A DNA stretch of 42,251 nt from Defluviitaleaceae bacterium (GCA_009781725.1 WQVF01000030.1:1-42251), one strand, 5' to 3'; positions 7,413-16,966 are shown, counted from the first letter of the stretch. Made by a program: numbers and translations. The notes: generated from the letters alone by a model not told the origin.

Positions 7413-9603
7413 AACCAAGCATCTATCAGAAATAATTGAACTAATACTGGCCCAGATAAACCACGTAGCCCAGGGCCTTAAATCTCGCAGGGATAATGTA
7501 CTGGAAGCCCGGCGCAGTATGTCCAAAGCCACAGGCATTATCCGCGACTTTGACGATATTGCCCTACTAACCATGTTCGCCACGGAAGTAGCCCAGGTAG
7601 AAGAGGCCTATGGGGATACCAGCCGGCGGCTGCAAAAACTACAGCGGTTGCTTCATTCCCCGTACTTTGCCCGGATAGACTTCAAAGAAGATGATTATGA
7701 CTTGGAAGAGATATATATCGGTCGCCATTCCCTTATGGACGAGAAAACCCATACCTACCATATATATGACTGGCGGGCTCCGATTTCATCCATGTACTAT
7801 GACTATGGAGTGGGCCGGGCATCTTTCATTATTCCTCCCGATGCCAATGGAGCTATGCCCCCTATCGAGGGTGAAATTACCCTCAAACGGCAATTTCAAA
7901 TAGAAAACGGGGAGCTGATTTACTCCTTTGACTCGGATTTAGCAGTGGAGGATGACATACTTCGTCTGGAGCTCTCAAAGATTTCCGACGCCAAAATCAA
8001 AACCATAATCCATTCCATTCAAAAGGAGCAGAACGCAGCCATCCGCAGTGAGGCGAAAGATGTGCTGGTCTTTGGCCCCGCAGGCAGCGGTAAAACTTCT
8101 GTAGGGTTACATCGCCTGGCCTACTTGCTTTATCGGCATAGGGATACCCTTTCTTCCGCTAAAGTGCGGATATTTTCTCCCAGTCCTATTTTTGCCTCTT
8201 ATATCGAAGGGATAATCCCCGATTTAGGGGAAGATGATGTGGAAACCTTGGATTTCCCTGGCCTTATGGGGGACTATCTCCCTGGGAAAAGAGCCTTTCA
8301 TGACCAATACCAGCAGATTGAGCATTTAGCTGGGGCATCCCCTCGCGACCTACGACGCTCATGGCTTATGGAAAAATATTCGGCGGATTTTCTTCAACAT
8401 CTTGAGGACTACATCAAAAACTATACACCCTCTTTCGAGGCAGTACGGTTTAATAGAGATATCCTATGTACTCAGGAACGGTTGGCAGCCCTGTATACAG
8501 ACCGCACCACCGCCGGTACTCTGTCCACAAAAACCGCCAGAATCATTACCCACGTCAATCAGCGTTACGACGAGTATTTTCAGCAAAACAAACGCAATAT
8601 AACAGAGCTGTTTAACCAAATCCACGAAGAAAATTTCTCCACCGGGGATGTCCGGCGACTATACGAAGAGGAGCGAAGTATAGTACTGGCAGACCTCCGA
8701 GGCCGCCTGATGCCCAGGGCCAAGAGGATATACGAAAAGGTACTCACTGGCTGGTCAAAAAAACAGCGCAGAGCAACTGGAAATGACAGCTTGCCCATCG
8801 GCTTTGCCAAAGAGTCTATGACTCAAGAAAAACTCTACTTCGAAGATGCCCTAATGCTTATGTACATTGATATACTCACAGGCCGCATTCCCCAGGATAA
8901 ACAGGTTAAGCATATCCTATTGGACGAGGCACAGGATATTTGCATCCTGCAACATCGCATACTTAGGCGGCTATTTACTGCCAGCCATTTCACCGTGCTC
9001 GGGGACACAAACCAAGCACTCTACCCCGGTATAAATGTCCATATCCAGTCAGATATCGAAGCCGAGTACCCCAAGGCTCAAGTGATACCCCTTACAACCA
9101 GCTACCGCTCGACTTACGAAATCAGCCGGTTTGCGGCGGAAGTACTTGCAGATAGCGGGGATGCCGATCTTTCCTCCCTATATATGCGAAGAGGCGATGA
9201 GCCGGCTATTATAGAGAGCCAGAACACCGCCGCCACAGTGTGGGACATTATTAATGACTTGCCTAATGGATACAATACCGTCGGGATTTTACTCACCACA
9301 GTACGCCAGGCCAAAAAGTTCCATGAGGAGCTCCAAGAGTACGCAAAGTCAAAAAGCATACCCACTCCCATAAAATTAATAGCTGACACCAATGCTAGCT
9401 TTGCCCCGGGCATAATGGTAATGGCTCTGCCCTATGCCAAGGGCTTAGAGTTTGACGCGGTAATCTGCCCGGAATACGGCCAGGATGTCTTCAAAGGGCC
9501 CTTTGGGCGTAAGATGCTGTATCTTACCTGTACTAGAGCACTGCATCGGTTATATTTGGTCGAACCTACCCAGCCCGCCTCAACCTCGCCTGTGCCAACT
9601 TAG
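7396..9603 (+). CDS. helD: HelD-like superfamily 1 helicase (RNA polymerase recycling factor)
   Basis: The 735-aa product starts at ATG 7396, with AAAGGAG about 9 nt upstream inside the preceding gene. An N-terminal coiled-coil-like region of about 90 residues is followed by the UvrD-like core: Walker A GPAGSGKT (227-234), Walker B ILLDEAQD (507-514), VLGDTNQALYPG, a TTSYRSTYEI motif and a late TCTRALHRLYL motif. HelD proteins use ATP to release stalled RNA polymerase from nucleic acid. Length and domain order fit. A UvrD/PcrA DNA helicase is less likely because of the length and the N-terminal region. Confidence 0.85.
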   Translation: MTDPYETKHLSEIIELILAQINHVAQGLKSRRDNVLEARRSMSKATGIIRDFDDIALLTMFATEVAQVEEAYGDTSRRLQKLQRLLHSPYFARIDFKEDDYDLEEIYIGRHSLMDEKTHTYHIYDWRAPISSMYYDYGVGRASFIIPPDANGAMPPIEGEITLKRQFQIENGELIYSFDSDLAVEDDILRLELSKISDAKIKTIIHSIQKEQNAAIRSEAKDVLVFGPAGSGKTSVGLHRLAYLLYRHRDTLSSAKVRIFSPSPIFASYIEGIIPDLGEDDVETLDFPGLMGDYLPGKRAFHDQYQQIEHLAGASPRDLRRSWLMEKYSADFLQHLEDYIKNYTPSFEAVRFNRDILCTQERLAALYTDRTTAGTLSTKTARIITHVNQRYDEYFQQNKRNITELFNQIHEENFSTGDVRRLYEEERSIVLADLRGRLMPRAKRIYEKVLTGWSKKQRRATGNDSLPIGFAKESMTQEKLYFEDALMLMYIDILTGRIPQDKQVKHILLDEAQDICILQHRILRRLFTASHFTVLGDTNQALYPGINVHIQSDIEAEYPKAQVIPLTTSYRSTYEISRFAAEVLADSGDADLSSLYMRRGDEPAIIESQNTAATVWDIINDLPNGYNTVGILLTTVRQAKKFHEELQEYAKSKSIPTPIKLIADTNASFAPGIMVMALPYAKGLEFDAVICPEYGQDVFKGPFGRKMLYLTCTRALHRLYLVEPTQPASTSPVPT

Positions 9604-9811
9604 GCCGCAGCAATATAATCGCCAGCGCAGCAGAAATAGACGCTAAGCCTGTCACTACTGCACCATACTTCACCCCACGGCGCAACTTTGCCGCCTTTGC
9701 CGCTATTTTTTCCGCTTCGGCCTCCAGTTCCTCTAAGAAGAACTCATTTATACCGCCGATATCACTCCAGAGCCGAAAGGCTCTTTTTTCGATTCCACTA
9801 AATTCGTTCAT
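9566..9811 (-). CDS. Small single-span membrane protein coupled to the ECF sigma factor
   Basis: The 81-aa product starts at ATG 9811, which overlaps the sigma factor stop (ATGA). An acidic, helical N-terminal half (residues 25-43) leads to one membrane segment (about 49-68) and a basic tail. Position and coupling suggest a partner or anti-sigma of the upstream sigma factor, but no known anti-sigma fold is visible. Its 3' end overlaps the end of helD on the other strand by 38 bp. Confidence 0.65.
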   Translation of the reverse strand: MNEFSGIEKRAFRLWSDIGGINEFFLEELEAEAEKIAAKAAKLRRGVKYGAVVTGLASISAALAIILLRPKLAQARLRRAG

Positions 9812-10368
9812 ATGACTACACCTTCCTTTTCCAAATATGCACCCAGTTTCTTTCGGGCACGAAACAATATGGATTTTACCTTGCTTTCACTCATTTCAAA
9901 TCGCTGACATATCCCCCGGATACTTTCACCATGGAAGTATCTAAGCACAAATGCAGCTCTCGCTGTTTTATCCAACTTATTAAGCCCGGCGTTTATAGCC
10001 TCTTGCACCTGTGCGGATTCGTATTCTGCCTCTGTAGTGTTATTGTCCGGAATACAATCTCCAAGCTCGCTCAGCAACACGTCTATTTCGCCGCCCCCAC
10101 GCCGGGCTGCCCCACGAGCTTGCCATTTATTAATGGATAAATTCCGGGCAATCTTGGCAAGAAACGCCCCAAGCATATCCGGCCTGGTAGGCGGGATGTT
10201 TTCCCAGGCCTTAAAAAGGGTATCGCTAACTACCTCCTCGGCGTCTTCGTTTACCCGGAGGATATTTATACATACTTTATAAAGCCGCAGACCGTACTTG
10301 AAACGGGTCTCGGTTATTGCTGACTCATCACGGTCAAAGTATAGGTCGAGAATCTCGTGGTCTTCCAT
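9808..10368 (-). CDS. ECF-type RNA polymerase sigma factor
   Basis: The 186-aa product shows region 2 (DAEEVVSDTLFKAWENI at about 42-58, then IARNLSINKWQ) and region 4 (LDKTARAAFVLRYFHGESI..., then the helix-turn-helix MSESKVKSILFRARKKL). It starts at ATG 10368 after GGGGTG. Sigma-70 of the ECF group directs transcription of a stress or surface regulon. The small membrane protein overlapping its end is the likely regulator. A second ECF gene lies at 22966-23490. Confidence 0.9.
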   Translation of the reverse strand: MEDHEILDLYFDRDESAITETRFKYGLRLYKVCINILRVNEDAEEVVSDTLFKAWENIPPTRPDMLGAFLAKIARNLSINKWQARGAARRGGGEIDVLLSELGDCIPDNNTTEAEYESAQVQEAINAGLNKLDKTARAAFVLRYFHGESIRGICQRFEMSESKVKSILFRARKKLGAYLEKEGVVI

Positions 10369-10417
10369 GGTTTCACCCCACTCATTAGTATAGACATATA
10401 TTTTACCGGCTGGTTGC

Positions 10418-10459
10418 TATAGCGATTTCAATCCCGCAGTTTGGATTGAAATGGCTATA
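10418..10459. repeat. Short palindrome of the TATAG-ATTTCAATCC type
   Basis: The arms TATAGCGATTTCAATCC (10418-10434) and its inverse (10443-10459) have one mismatch and an 8-nt loop. It starts 1 bp beyond the stop of the lipoprotein gene. A close relative lies at 18213-18251, and a larger element with similar ends at 22811-22928. Confidence 0.7.
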
Positions 10460-11962
10460 CTAAATTTCTCTTTCTAATAATTGCACAATTGCGTAAATTA
10501 CTAATTCGTCGTACAGTTCTTCAAGAAATGCCGTAATTTCTTCGACAAACGCTTCTGATAAAGGTGGGTCGGCAGCGTAAAAAGAGAGGCTTATGTCACC
10601 TGTCTGCAAATCCGTTTGCACTACCTGCCATATATCATATGTTCCCCTGTTAAGAAGATCAATTACCTCCTCTTCAAGAGTCTCTATCAGAACAAAGTCA
10701 CCGTTTACATACATGTAGTAATTTAGCATTCGCCATGACCCGGCACGGCCCTGCCATGCAACTACCAACCGTTCCATTTCGTGGTCAACAAAGGTTATGG
10801 AAGCACCCGTAATTTCCTCCAACCGTTTATCACGCACAAATTGAAAAGCCTCTGGGCACCAAAGCCAGTAATAATGCCCGGACCACGCAAAGGATACGCT
10901 GTTTGTAAAAAAATGGAGCCGCATATCCATATATCCATCAAAGTTGAAATCATAAAAATCAATATAAGGAACCGGTGTAAGTGTAAGCATGTGAACATTC
11001 ATATTATCAATCTGCTGAACAAAATTGCCATCCTCGTCTACAATGGTAATGCTTGCAAAATCATAACCCCAATCGCCCATAATACCCACATGCTCGTAAT
11101 TGTATACATAGTGGTAAAAAGTAAACATGGGCATAGTTTCATGCACTCGCATATTTACTGGGTCGGCATTGGGTGTCGGCAGCACCACCGGCTGCCAGCC
11201 AAAGATTTTCTCGTGGATATCAGCAATGCCACCGCCAGGAAACAGCTCATTACCACTTTCGCAGCCTTCTCTCCATCCCCGGAATAATCCGTCGTACAGA
11301 TGCTTAAACTCCTCTGCATTCACCTGCCTGTCATCAATAAACCAACCTGCATCTCGAGGGATTTCTTCTCTATCCCACCACTGATACCATTCTTCCCATG
11401 CATGGGTTAACACAACTTCCGTTACTAACTCATTGCCAACAATATTCATATGCCTGAAGGAAACCATATCCGGGACACCTGGATGGCGCAGGGTATTTAT
11501 AAGAAGAATTCCTGGACTACCGTCAGAAGTCGGAAACGCACGGTAATAGTAAATAAAAAAGCCGCCATTGATAGGAATTACTTCCCCATCCCGGTAGCTG
11601 TAAATGGATTCCAGATTAAAGCCTGCCGCCATATAAAAGATAAACAATGCGGGAACGCCGGTTTTTTCTATATCATAAAGCATAAAGGTACGTATTGGAT
11701 CTTCTATCCACTCTGTGGGGGAGGGTTTTTCGGCATATTCCAGCAACAGCTCGGCATATGCGATTTGCCAGTTTAGGGCTGTCTCGGGATAGAGATAGTG
11801 GTCAGCCTCTTCAATTTCTTCTTCGGCATCATCATAGATTTCTTCTTCTGCTTGATATTCGGTATAGGTATCCTCACATTCGACTGGCGCGTACTCTATG
11901 GTTTCCCTTCCACAGGAAGTAAGGATTAGCAGTATCGCTACGAGTATAAAAGCTTTGCCCAT
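10460..11962 (-). CDS. Putative lipoprotein of unknown function
   Basis: The start is the ATG at 11962, with AGGAGGGGCG just upstream; an upstream in-frame start at 12046 lies inside the preceding gene. The 500-aa product begins MGKAFILVAILLILTSCG, a lipoprotein signal with lipobox LTSC (Cys17), then an acidic Tyr/Glu/Asp-rich linker (about 20-57). The rest, rich in aromatic and acidic residues, has no family I recognise. It starts 11 bp after a small membrane protein gene, so the two form an operon. It probably sits on the outer face of the membrane. Confidence 0.75.
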   Translation of the reverse strand: MGKAFILVAILLILTSCGRETIEYAPVECEDTYTEYQAEEEIYDDAEEEIEEADHYLYPETALNWQIAYAELLLEYAEKPSPTEWIEDPIRTFMLYDIEKTGVPALFIFYMAAGFNLESIYSYRDGEVIPINGGFFIYYYRAFPTSDGSPGILLINTLRHPGVPDMVSFRHMNIVGNELVTEVVLTHAWEEWYQWWDREEIPRDAGWFIDDRQVNAEEFKHLYDGLFRGWREGCESGNELFPGGGIADIHEKIFGWQPVVLPTPNADPVNMRVHETMPMFTFYHYVYNYEHVGIMGDWGYDFASITIVDEDGNFVQQIDNMNVHMLTLTPVPYIDFYDFNFDGYMDMRLHFFTNSVSFAWSGHYYWLWCPEAFQFVRDKRLEEITGASITFVDHEMERLVVAWQGRAGSWRMLNYYMYVNGDFVLIETLEEEVIDLLNRGTYDIWQVVQTDLQTGDISLSFYAADPPLSEAFVEEITAFLEELYDELVIYAIVQLLEREI

Positions 11963-11973
11963 ATCCGCCCCTC

Positions 11974-12345
11974 CTACCTCAAACTCTGTATCTCCATTAT
12001 CGCCCCAAGGGATTGGGCTATTACACTTTTGTCTGTCATGATGCAAATCATCTGCGCCTTGTTTACACCTACGAATTGTCCTTCTATAACAGCTTCATTA
12101 TCGGTTTTGATACGCACCGAGTCACCTCTCATAAAGAACCCGCCATTCATTTCCAGGCTGTCCATCGGGAAGGTGCGGCAGCAATTATCCAATATATCAT
12201 CACGCTGATTGGGCTCGAAGGGCATTTCCCCGCCTCCTTTAAACATTCTTACGGCAGTGATAACAAATTTCGCCATAAGAAAAATAAAGGCAGCACCGGA
12301 AAATGCGAATACCACGTTGCCTAAGGTTAATGGGATTGAATCCAT
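11974..12345 (-). CDS. Small membrane-anchored protein, unknown
   Basis: The 123-aa product starts at ATG 12345 behind AGGAGG. One N-terminal membrane segment (about 7-31) is followed by a soluble part that looks like a small beta-barrel (GDSVRIKTDNEAVIEGQFVGV, shortened here). It is followed at once by the lipoprotein gene, suggesting a joint envelope role. The family is not recognised. Confidence 0.68.
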   Translation of the reverse strand: MDSIPLTLGNVVFAFSGAAFIFLMAKFVITAVRMFKGGGEMPFEPNQRDDILDNCCRTFPMDSLEMNGGFFMRGDSVRIKTDNEAVIEGQFVGVNKAQMICIMTDKSVIAQSLGAIMEIQSLR

Positions 12346-12376
12346 ATATTCCTCCTACATGCCCCTATCCAAGGAA

Positions 12377-12405
12377 TGAGTTTTGTCATTTTGGACAAAG
12401 CCGCT
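12377..12405. repeat. 29-bp dispersed repeat, copy 1
   Basis: Matches 32911-32939 at 27 of 29 positions (core GTTTTGTCATTTTGG). Here it lies between the ABC exporter gene and the next minus-strand gene; within it TTTGTC-N6-GACAAA forms a dyad. Function unknown. Confidence 0.6.
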
Positions 12406-12430
12406 CTAATTGCTTCTTGAAAAATTTACT

Positions 12431-14158
12431 TTATGCATACATATTTATCTCGGTCAGATGAGCATACAACCCGCCTCGGGCCATCAGCTCGTCATGAGAG
12501 CCGATATCCTCTACCTGACCGTCCTTTAACACGATGATTTTATCCGCCTTCTTTATGGTGGACAAACGGTGGGCAATAATTACTGTGGTACGGTTTTCCA
12601 TTACATCATCCAGGGCATCACGGATTTGCCGCTCTGTTTCCACATCCACGGCGGCTGTGGCTTCATCCAAAATCAGTATGGGCTTATCTCTAAGAACAGC
12701 CCTTGCAATAGAAACCCTCTGCTTCTGCCCGCCGCTAAGACGCAGCCCCCTCTCCCCTACTTTGGTTTCGTAGCCCTCTGCCAATTCAGAGATAAATTCA
12801 TCGGCTCTTGCTACTTTGGAGGCCTGTAATACTTCCTCCGTAGTGGCACCTGGTGCACCATATCCGATATTTTCCGCAAGGGTGTCGTTAAATAAGAAAA
12901 CCTCCTGTATTACATTGCTCATGCAACTGCGAATACTGGAAAGGGAAACATCTCTAAGGTCATGGCCATCTACGGTAATTGACCCTTCCACAGGGTCATA
13001 AAATCTGTTAAGCAAATTGATAAAAGTAGTCTTGCCAACACCAGTAGGACCTACCAAGGCCACTCGCTCCCCTGGCTTAATCTCCACAGAGATATTTTTA
13101 AGAACTACGCTGCCCTCATTGTAATGGAAGCTGACATTTTCATATTTAATATGTCCCTTGACATCCGTGAGCACATGGGCATCTTCTTTTTCCTTTACAT
13201 CTATTTCCGCGTCTAAGATTTGAAAAACCCGTTCACCACCGGCAATCGCCGTTTGTAAATCCTCGTTGATACGAGCAAGGGCCGCAATGGGCTGATAGAA
13301 AATAGCCAGGTACATAATAAAGGCAACAATATCACCAACATCCACATATCCATGAAGGGCCATATGCCCACCCACGGCTATTACAATTACCGTCCCGATA
13401 GAACTGAAAAACTGAATAGAGCTGCCATAGGCTGCGCTAAATCTCAAGGCATCCAAAATGGCACGGGCCTGGGATTTGGCATTGTTGGCAATTTTTGCGT
13501 GCTCACGTTCATGCTGGTTAAAGACCTGGATTTCCTTCATACCGGAGATATTGTCTTGTAAATTAGCATTGAGCACACCAAGAATCTCCTGGGCTCTGCG
13601 GAAAATCGGCAACACTTTCTTTGCAAACCAAACGGAAATTACAAATATTATGGGAATGGTGATTAAACTAAATGCTGCAAGGGTTGGGTTAATAATAAAC
13701 AGAATAATGGCAACACCAATAAGTATTACAATATTGAATAAAACATCCGGCACAGCATGGGCAATTAGCACCTCGATGTTATTTGTATCATTGATTATCC
13801 GGCTCATAATCTGGCCGGTTTGTTTATCATGATAAAACTTCATGGACAGCCGCTGAAGATGAGCGTAGACCTGAGCCCGTAAATCCGCAAGGAAATTCCA
13901 AGCGGCGTAGTGGGTATAATAGCTGCGAATATAGGAGCAGATTGCCAAGCCAAAGTATACCCCTGCAAGGGTAAGGCCCATACTCAGGGCTACGTCGGCA
14001 AGACGAGGGTCCTGATTGACCGCCATGTTGGTAAGTTCTCTTACAACAAGAGGGGCATATAGCTGGGCAATGGTCATACCCACGATTGCCAACAGTGAGA
14101 TAATCAGATACACCCAATAGTTACGGGCGGCTTTGATGATTTGTAGCATTAATCTCAT
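12431..14158 (-). CDS. ABC transporter, fused permease and ATPase (MsbA/multidrug exporter type)
   Basis: The 575-aa half-transporter has about six membrane segments in residues 15-290 and an ATPase domain with Walker A GPTGVGKTT (370-378), signature LSGGQKQR (474-481), Walker B ILILDE (494-499) and switch His530. It acts as a homodimer or with another half-transporter; only one such gene is present here. Exported lipid, drug or peptide cannot be told from sequence. ATG 14158 has AAGGAGA about 9 nt upstream. It starts 15 bp after the decarboxylase stop, probably in one transcript. Confidence 0.88.
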   Translation of the reverse strand: MRLMLQIIKAARNYWVYLIISLLAIVGMTIAQLYAPLVVRELTNMAVNQDPRLADVALSMGLTLAGVYFGLAICSYIRSYYTHYAAWNFLADLRAQVYAHLQRLSMKFYHDKQTGQIMSRIINDTNNIEVLIAHAVPDVLFNIVILIGVAIILFIINPTLAAFSLITIPIIFVISVWFAKKVLPIFRRAQEILGVLNANLQDNISGMKEIQVFNQHEREHAKIANNAKSQARAILDALRFSAAYGSSIQFFSSIGTVIVIAVGGHMALHGYVDVGDIVAFIMYLAIFYQPIAALARINEDLQTAIAGGERVFQILDAEIDVKEKEDAHVLTDVKGHIKYENVSFHYNEGSVVLKNISVEIKPGERVALVGPTGVGKTTFINLLNRFYDPVEGSITVDGHDLRDVSLSSIRSCMSNVIQEVFLFNDTLAENIGYGAPGATTEEVLQASKVARADEFISELAEGYETKVGERGLRLSGGQKQRVSIARAVLRDKPILILDEATAAVDVETERQIRDALDDVMENRTTVIIAHRLSTIKKADKIIVLKDGQVEDIGSHDELMARGGLYAHLTEINMYA

Positions 14159-14173
14159 TTGATGGTTCTCCTT

Positions 14174-15514
14174 CTATTTTATGACTCTTATAGTTTCTGC
14201 AATTTGCGGCAAATCTTCCGGGATTCGTTCTCCTGGCACCACCAGTGCAATCCCTGGGGGATATACAGCAATTACCTCTGCGGCAACGCGCCCCGGGGCT
14301 GCCTCCCATAGCACTGTTTCCGCCTCCTGATGGAGTGCATGGCTTGGAGACACCACTATTTCCGGATTGTGTTGCCGTATGGTTTCCTTTGGTCGTTGCT
14401 TTCCAGTGGCTTCCAGTTTTATGCTAAGGGAACCCATGGCACCCCATAACCGCTGAAAGCCGTCATCGGTATCAGCTACAGAGGTCATGGCTAAAAGGTG
14501 AAACCCGATTGCCATTTCCATTTCTACCAGGTATTCATCCGAAAGCATCTTGGAAATAACCTCTGGTTTTTCATGCACATTAATCCTGAATAGCAACTTT
14601 CCGATATCGTAATCAAAAACCCCATGACTACCCACTTGCTCCGTTCCCATGAGGCTAATTGCCGGGGTCTCGTTGGAAGTCAAGGCGTTTCTCAGCCTTA
14701 TAAGGCGGTTGACATAGGTCTCGAATATCTCCGGCCGGTTCCATAACATTTTCAGTGCGTAATCAAGCTGACCCATTAGAATATATGATGGGCTTGTTGT
14801 CTGCATGGTTTGGATATAGGACTTCAGGAGGCTGGTATCGACCCTGTCATCCTTAACATGCAATACCGCGGTTTGCCCCAAAGCCGGCAGTGTCTTATGG
14901 AAACTCTGCACCACAATATCCGCACCAAGCTCCAGCGCAGATGTAGGAAATGCATCATTAAAACGAAAATGCGCCCCATGAGCTTCATCAACAATAAGAA
15001 CGCCCCCACGGGCATGCACCCGTGCCGCAATCTCCTTGATATCCGAAACAAAGCCCTCATATGTAGGGCTAACAATAAAAACCACAGCTCCTTCTTCCAT
15101 ATTATCCAGAGCTTCAGGTTTTATGCCTCCGCATAAGCCATCCGGAGTTGTTTCCGGCATTAGCCAGGTTGCATCTGCGCCAGCCAAAGCCATCCCATTA
15201 AGGGTGCTTATATGGCTGTTGCGTGCAATGTATATTTTCTTATGTTTGCTACACACCGCACACATTGCCGCGATGATACCTCCAGAAGAGCCGTTTACCA
15301 AAAGAAAAGACTCATCGGCACCATAAAATCCGGCAATTTTTTCCTGGAATGCCCGGATAATTCCTTGGGGCCAATGAAGATTGTCCATCCCAGGTATTTC
15401 CGTCAAATCCAAGTTGGCCATCCCCTGAGGAAAAAACATCGGGTTGCGCTTATGCCCCGGCATGTGGAATGGATAAATTCCTTTTTCTAAGTATGTCTGC
15501 ATCTCTTGATACAT
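14174..15514 (-). CDS. Orn/Lys/Arg decarboxylase family PLP enzyme
   Basis: The start is the ATG at 15514, with GAGGGG upstream; the longer frame to 15577 has no site. The 446-aa product has FHMPGHKRNP near the N terminus (19-23 for PGHKR), a PLP aspartate in VDEAHGAHF (176-182) and the Schiff-base lysine in QSFHKTLPALGQ (Lys207). It belongs to the short fold-type I group seen in Bacillota (SpeA/YaaO-like) and lacks the extra N-terminal domain of enteric CadA. It should decarboxylate a basic amino acid to a polyamine precursor; the substrate cannot be assigned. The exporter gene downstream may be functionally linked, but that is inference. Confidence 0.85.
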   Translation of the reverse strand: MYQEMQTYLEKGIYPFHMPGHKRNPMFFPQGMANLDLTEIPGMDNLHWPQGIIRAFQEKIAGFYGADESFLLVNGSSGGIIAAMCAVCSKHKKIYIARNSHISTLNGMALAGADATWLMPETTPDGLCGGIKPEALDNMEEGAVVFIVSPTYEGFVSDIKEIAARVHARGGVLIVDEAHGAHFRFNDAFPTSALELGADIVVQSFHKTLPALGQTAVLHVKDDRVDTSLLKSYIQTMQTTSPSYILMGQLDYALKMLWNRPEIFETYVNRLIRLRNALTSNETPAISLMGTEQVGSHGVFDYDIGKLLFRINVHEKPEVISKMLSDEYLVEMEMAIGFHLLAMTSVADTDDGFQRLWGAMGSLSIKLEATGKQRPKETIRQHNPEIVVSPSHALHQEAETVLWEAAPGRVAAEVIAVYPPGIALVVPGERIPEDLPQIAETIRVIK

Positions 15515-15712
15515 AAAATCCCCTCTTTCTACAATTAATACTCTAACACAAATGTTAAAAAATGCAGCGAAATCCACGCATCGTGAATGTATTAATCCAT
15601 GTTATGCGATATGTATGTTCGATAGACGTCCCTATATATATATGGTAGTTTTAGTGCCCACATCGCGACCCGGTGTTTTTTTGTTGTGACTAAATTAAAG
15701 TGAGGGATAGAC

Positions 15713-15862
15713 ATGCGCACAAAAATTACTTTAGCCTGCGTAGATTGCAAACAACGCAACTACCAAACCATGAAAGAAAAGAAAAACCACCCAGACAGGA
15801 TGGAAACCAAGAAGTATTGCAGATTCTGCAACAAGCATACGTCCCATCGTGAGACGAAATAG
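15713..15862 (+). CDS. rpmG: 50S ribosomal protein L33, zinc-ribbon form
   Basis: This 49-codon gene begins [17 protein letters not shown]. The two CxxC pairs (C9/C12 and C36/C39) would bind zinc, the form contrasted with Cys-lacking paralogs used under zinc limitation. It precedes secE by 40 bp, the usual order in Bacillota. GTGAGGGA lies upstream of ATG 15713. Confidence 0.93.
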   Translation: MRTKITLACVDCKQRNYQTMKEKKNHPDRMETKKYCRFCNKHTSHRETK

Positions 15863-15902
15863 TTATAATAGCAAAGCATGGAGCTAAGGAGGCAAGACAA
15901 AA

Positions 15903-16142
15903 ATGGATAAAGACAAAGATAAGAAAAATGTAGTAGAAGGCGGTTCGGATGTAGTTTCCGGTGTGTTTCATAAATACCGTGCCGAATTCCGCAAGATAGT
16001 ATGGCCTTCTAGGGAAACACTGGTAAAGCATACTGTCACCGTTGTAATCGTATCAGCAATTTTTGGTGCTTATATCGCCCTCAACGACGGTGTTTTCAGC
16101 TTCCTATTCCGCCAATTTGTAAATCTGGTCGGAGGAGCCTAA
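15903..16142 (+). CDS. secE: Preprotein translocase subunit SecE
   Basis: The 79-aa product is the short one-span form. A charged N terminus is followed by the conserved FRKIVWPSRETLVKHT and one membrane helix (about 44-68). It stabilises SecY in the Sec translocon. AAGGAGG precedes ATG 15903. It sits between rpmG and nusG as usual. Confidence 0.95.
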   Translation: MDKDKDKKNVVEGGSDVVSGVFHKYRAEFRKIVWPSRETLVKHTVTVVIVSAIFGAYIALNDGVFSFLFRQFVNLVGGA

Positions 16143-16146
16143 GCCC

Positions 16147-16794
16147 ATGACCGCCAAAAATGAAGAGCCCTTGGTAGAAATCGAATTAGATGCTGATGTA
16201 GAAACCGAAGCAGAAACCGAGTTCGAAACAGAATCCGATTCCATACAGGAAATCGGCATCAAGTCAATCAGACAGCTTGAAGGTCCCCCCAAATGGTATG
16301 TTGTCCATACCTACTCTGGCTACGAAAACAAAGTAAAGGCTAATCTAGATAAAGCCATAGAAAACCGGGGAATGCAGGAACTGATTCAGCAAGTGTTAGT
16401 ACCGACTCAAGAAACTGTAGAAATCAAAAACGGTGTAAAAAAGCGCGTCCATCGCAAAATTTATCCTGGCTATGTACTCGTAAAAATGTCCATGACCGAC
16501 GATACATGGTTTGTGGTGCGTAATACCACCGGCGTAACTAGCTTCGTAGGCCCGGCCTCCAAGCCCATCCCCCTAACCGATGAAGAAATAATTTCTATGG
16601 GCATAGAAATGCCAGATATAGTGCTGGATATAAGCGTAGATCAGCTGGTAAGAATAATAGCCGGCCCCTTCGACGGTTCAGTGGGCAATGTAAAGGAAGT
16701 CAATGCTCAGAAGAAGACGGTTACCGTGTCCTTGAGCGTCTTCGGGCGCGAGACACAGGTTGAGTTAGACTATCATATCGTCCAGAGGATGTAA
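16147..16794 (+). CDS. nusG: Transcription termination/antitermination factor NusG
   Basis: The 215-aa product has an unusual acidic N-terminal extension of about 45 residues (repeated ETE/DAD stretches), then the NGN domain (KWYVVHTYSGYENKV...) and a C-terminal KOW domain (VRIIAGPFDGSVGNVKEV). It links RNA polymerase to Rho or the ribosome. It begins 4 bp after secE, so the pair is co-translated. Most NusG proteins lack the acidic extension. Confidence 0.94.
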   Translation: MTAKNEEPLVEIELDADVETEAETEFETESDSIQEIGIKSIRQLEGPPKWYVVHTYSGYENKVKANLDKAIENRGMQELIQQVLVPTQETVEIKNGVKKRVHRKIYPGYVLVKMSMTDDTWFVVRNTTGVTSFVGPASKPIPLTDEEIISMGIEMPDIVLDISVDQLVRIIAGPFDGSVGNVKEVNAQKKTVTVSLSVFGRETQVELDYHIVQRM

Positions 16795-16806
16795 GTCATT
16801 TATTTA

Positions 16807-16966
16807 TATGAAACTTTTTTGCCTTCGGCAAAAACCGCAAATTTATTTCTGCGTAGAAGCATCGCAGAAATAAATTTACTAGTTAATATGAAACTTTTTT
16901 GCCTTCGGCAAAAACCGCAAATTTATTTCTGCGTAGAAGCATCGCAGAAATAAATTTACTAGTTAA
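16807..16966. repeat. Perfect tandem duplication of 80 bp, each unit with two hairpins
   Basis: Bases 16807-16886 and 16887-16966 are identical over 80 bp. Each unit holds TTTTTGCC-TTC-GGCAAAAA and a longer hairpin with 15-bp perfect arms (16839-16853 with 16863-16877 in unit 1). The array lies wholly between nusG and rplK, where Bacillota often have an L11/L1 leader. It could tune readthrough into rplKA or be a duplicated palindromic element. Confidence 0.85.

Noticed and set aside
15515-15712. tRNA or riboswitch before rpmG
   Set aside because: No cloverleaf or known aptamer could be drawn; only AT-rich sequence that probably holds the promoter.
16807-16966. CRISPR array
   Set aside because: Only two units, 80 bp each with no spacers, and each unit is itself palindromic.
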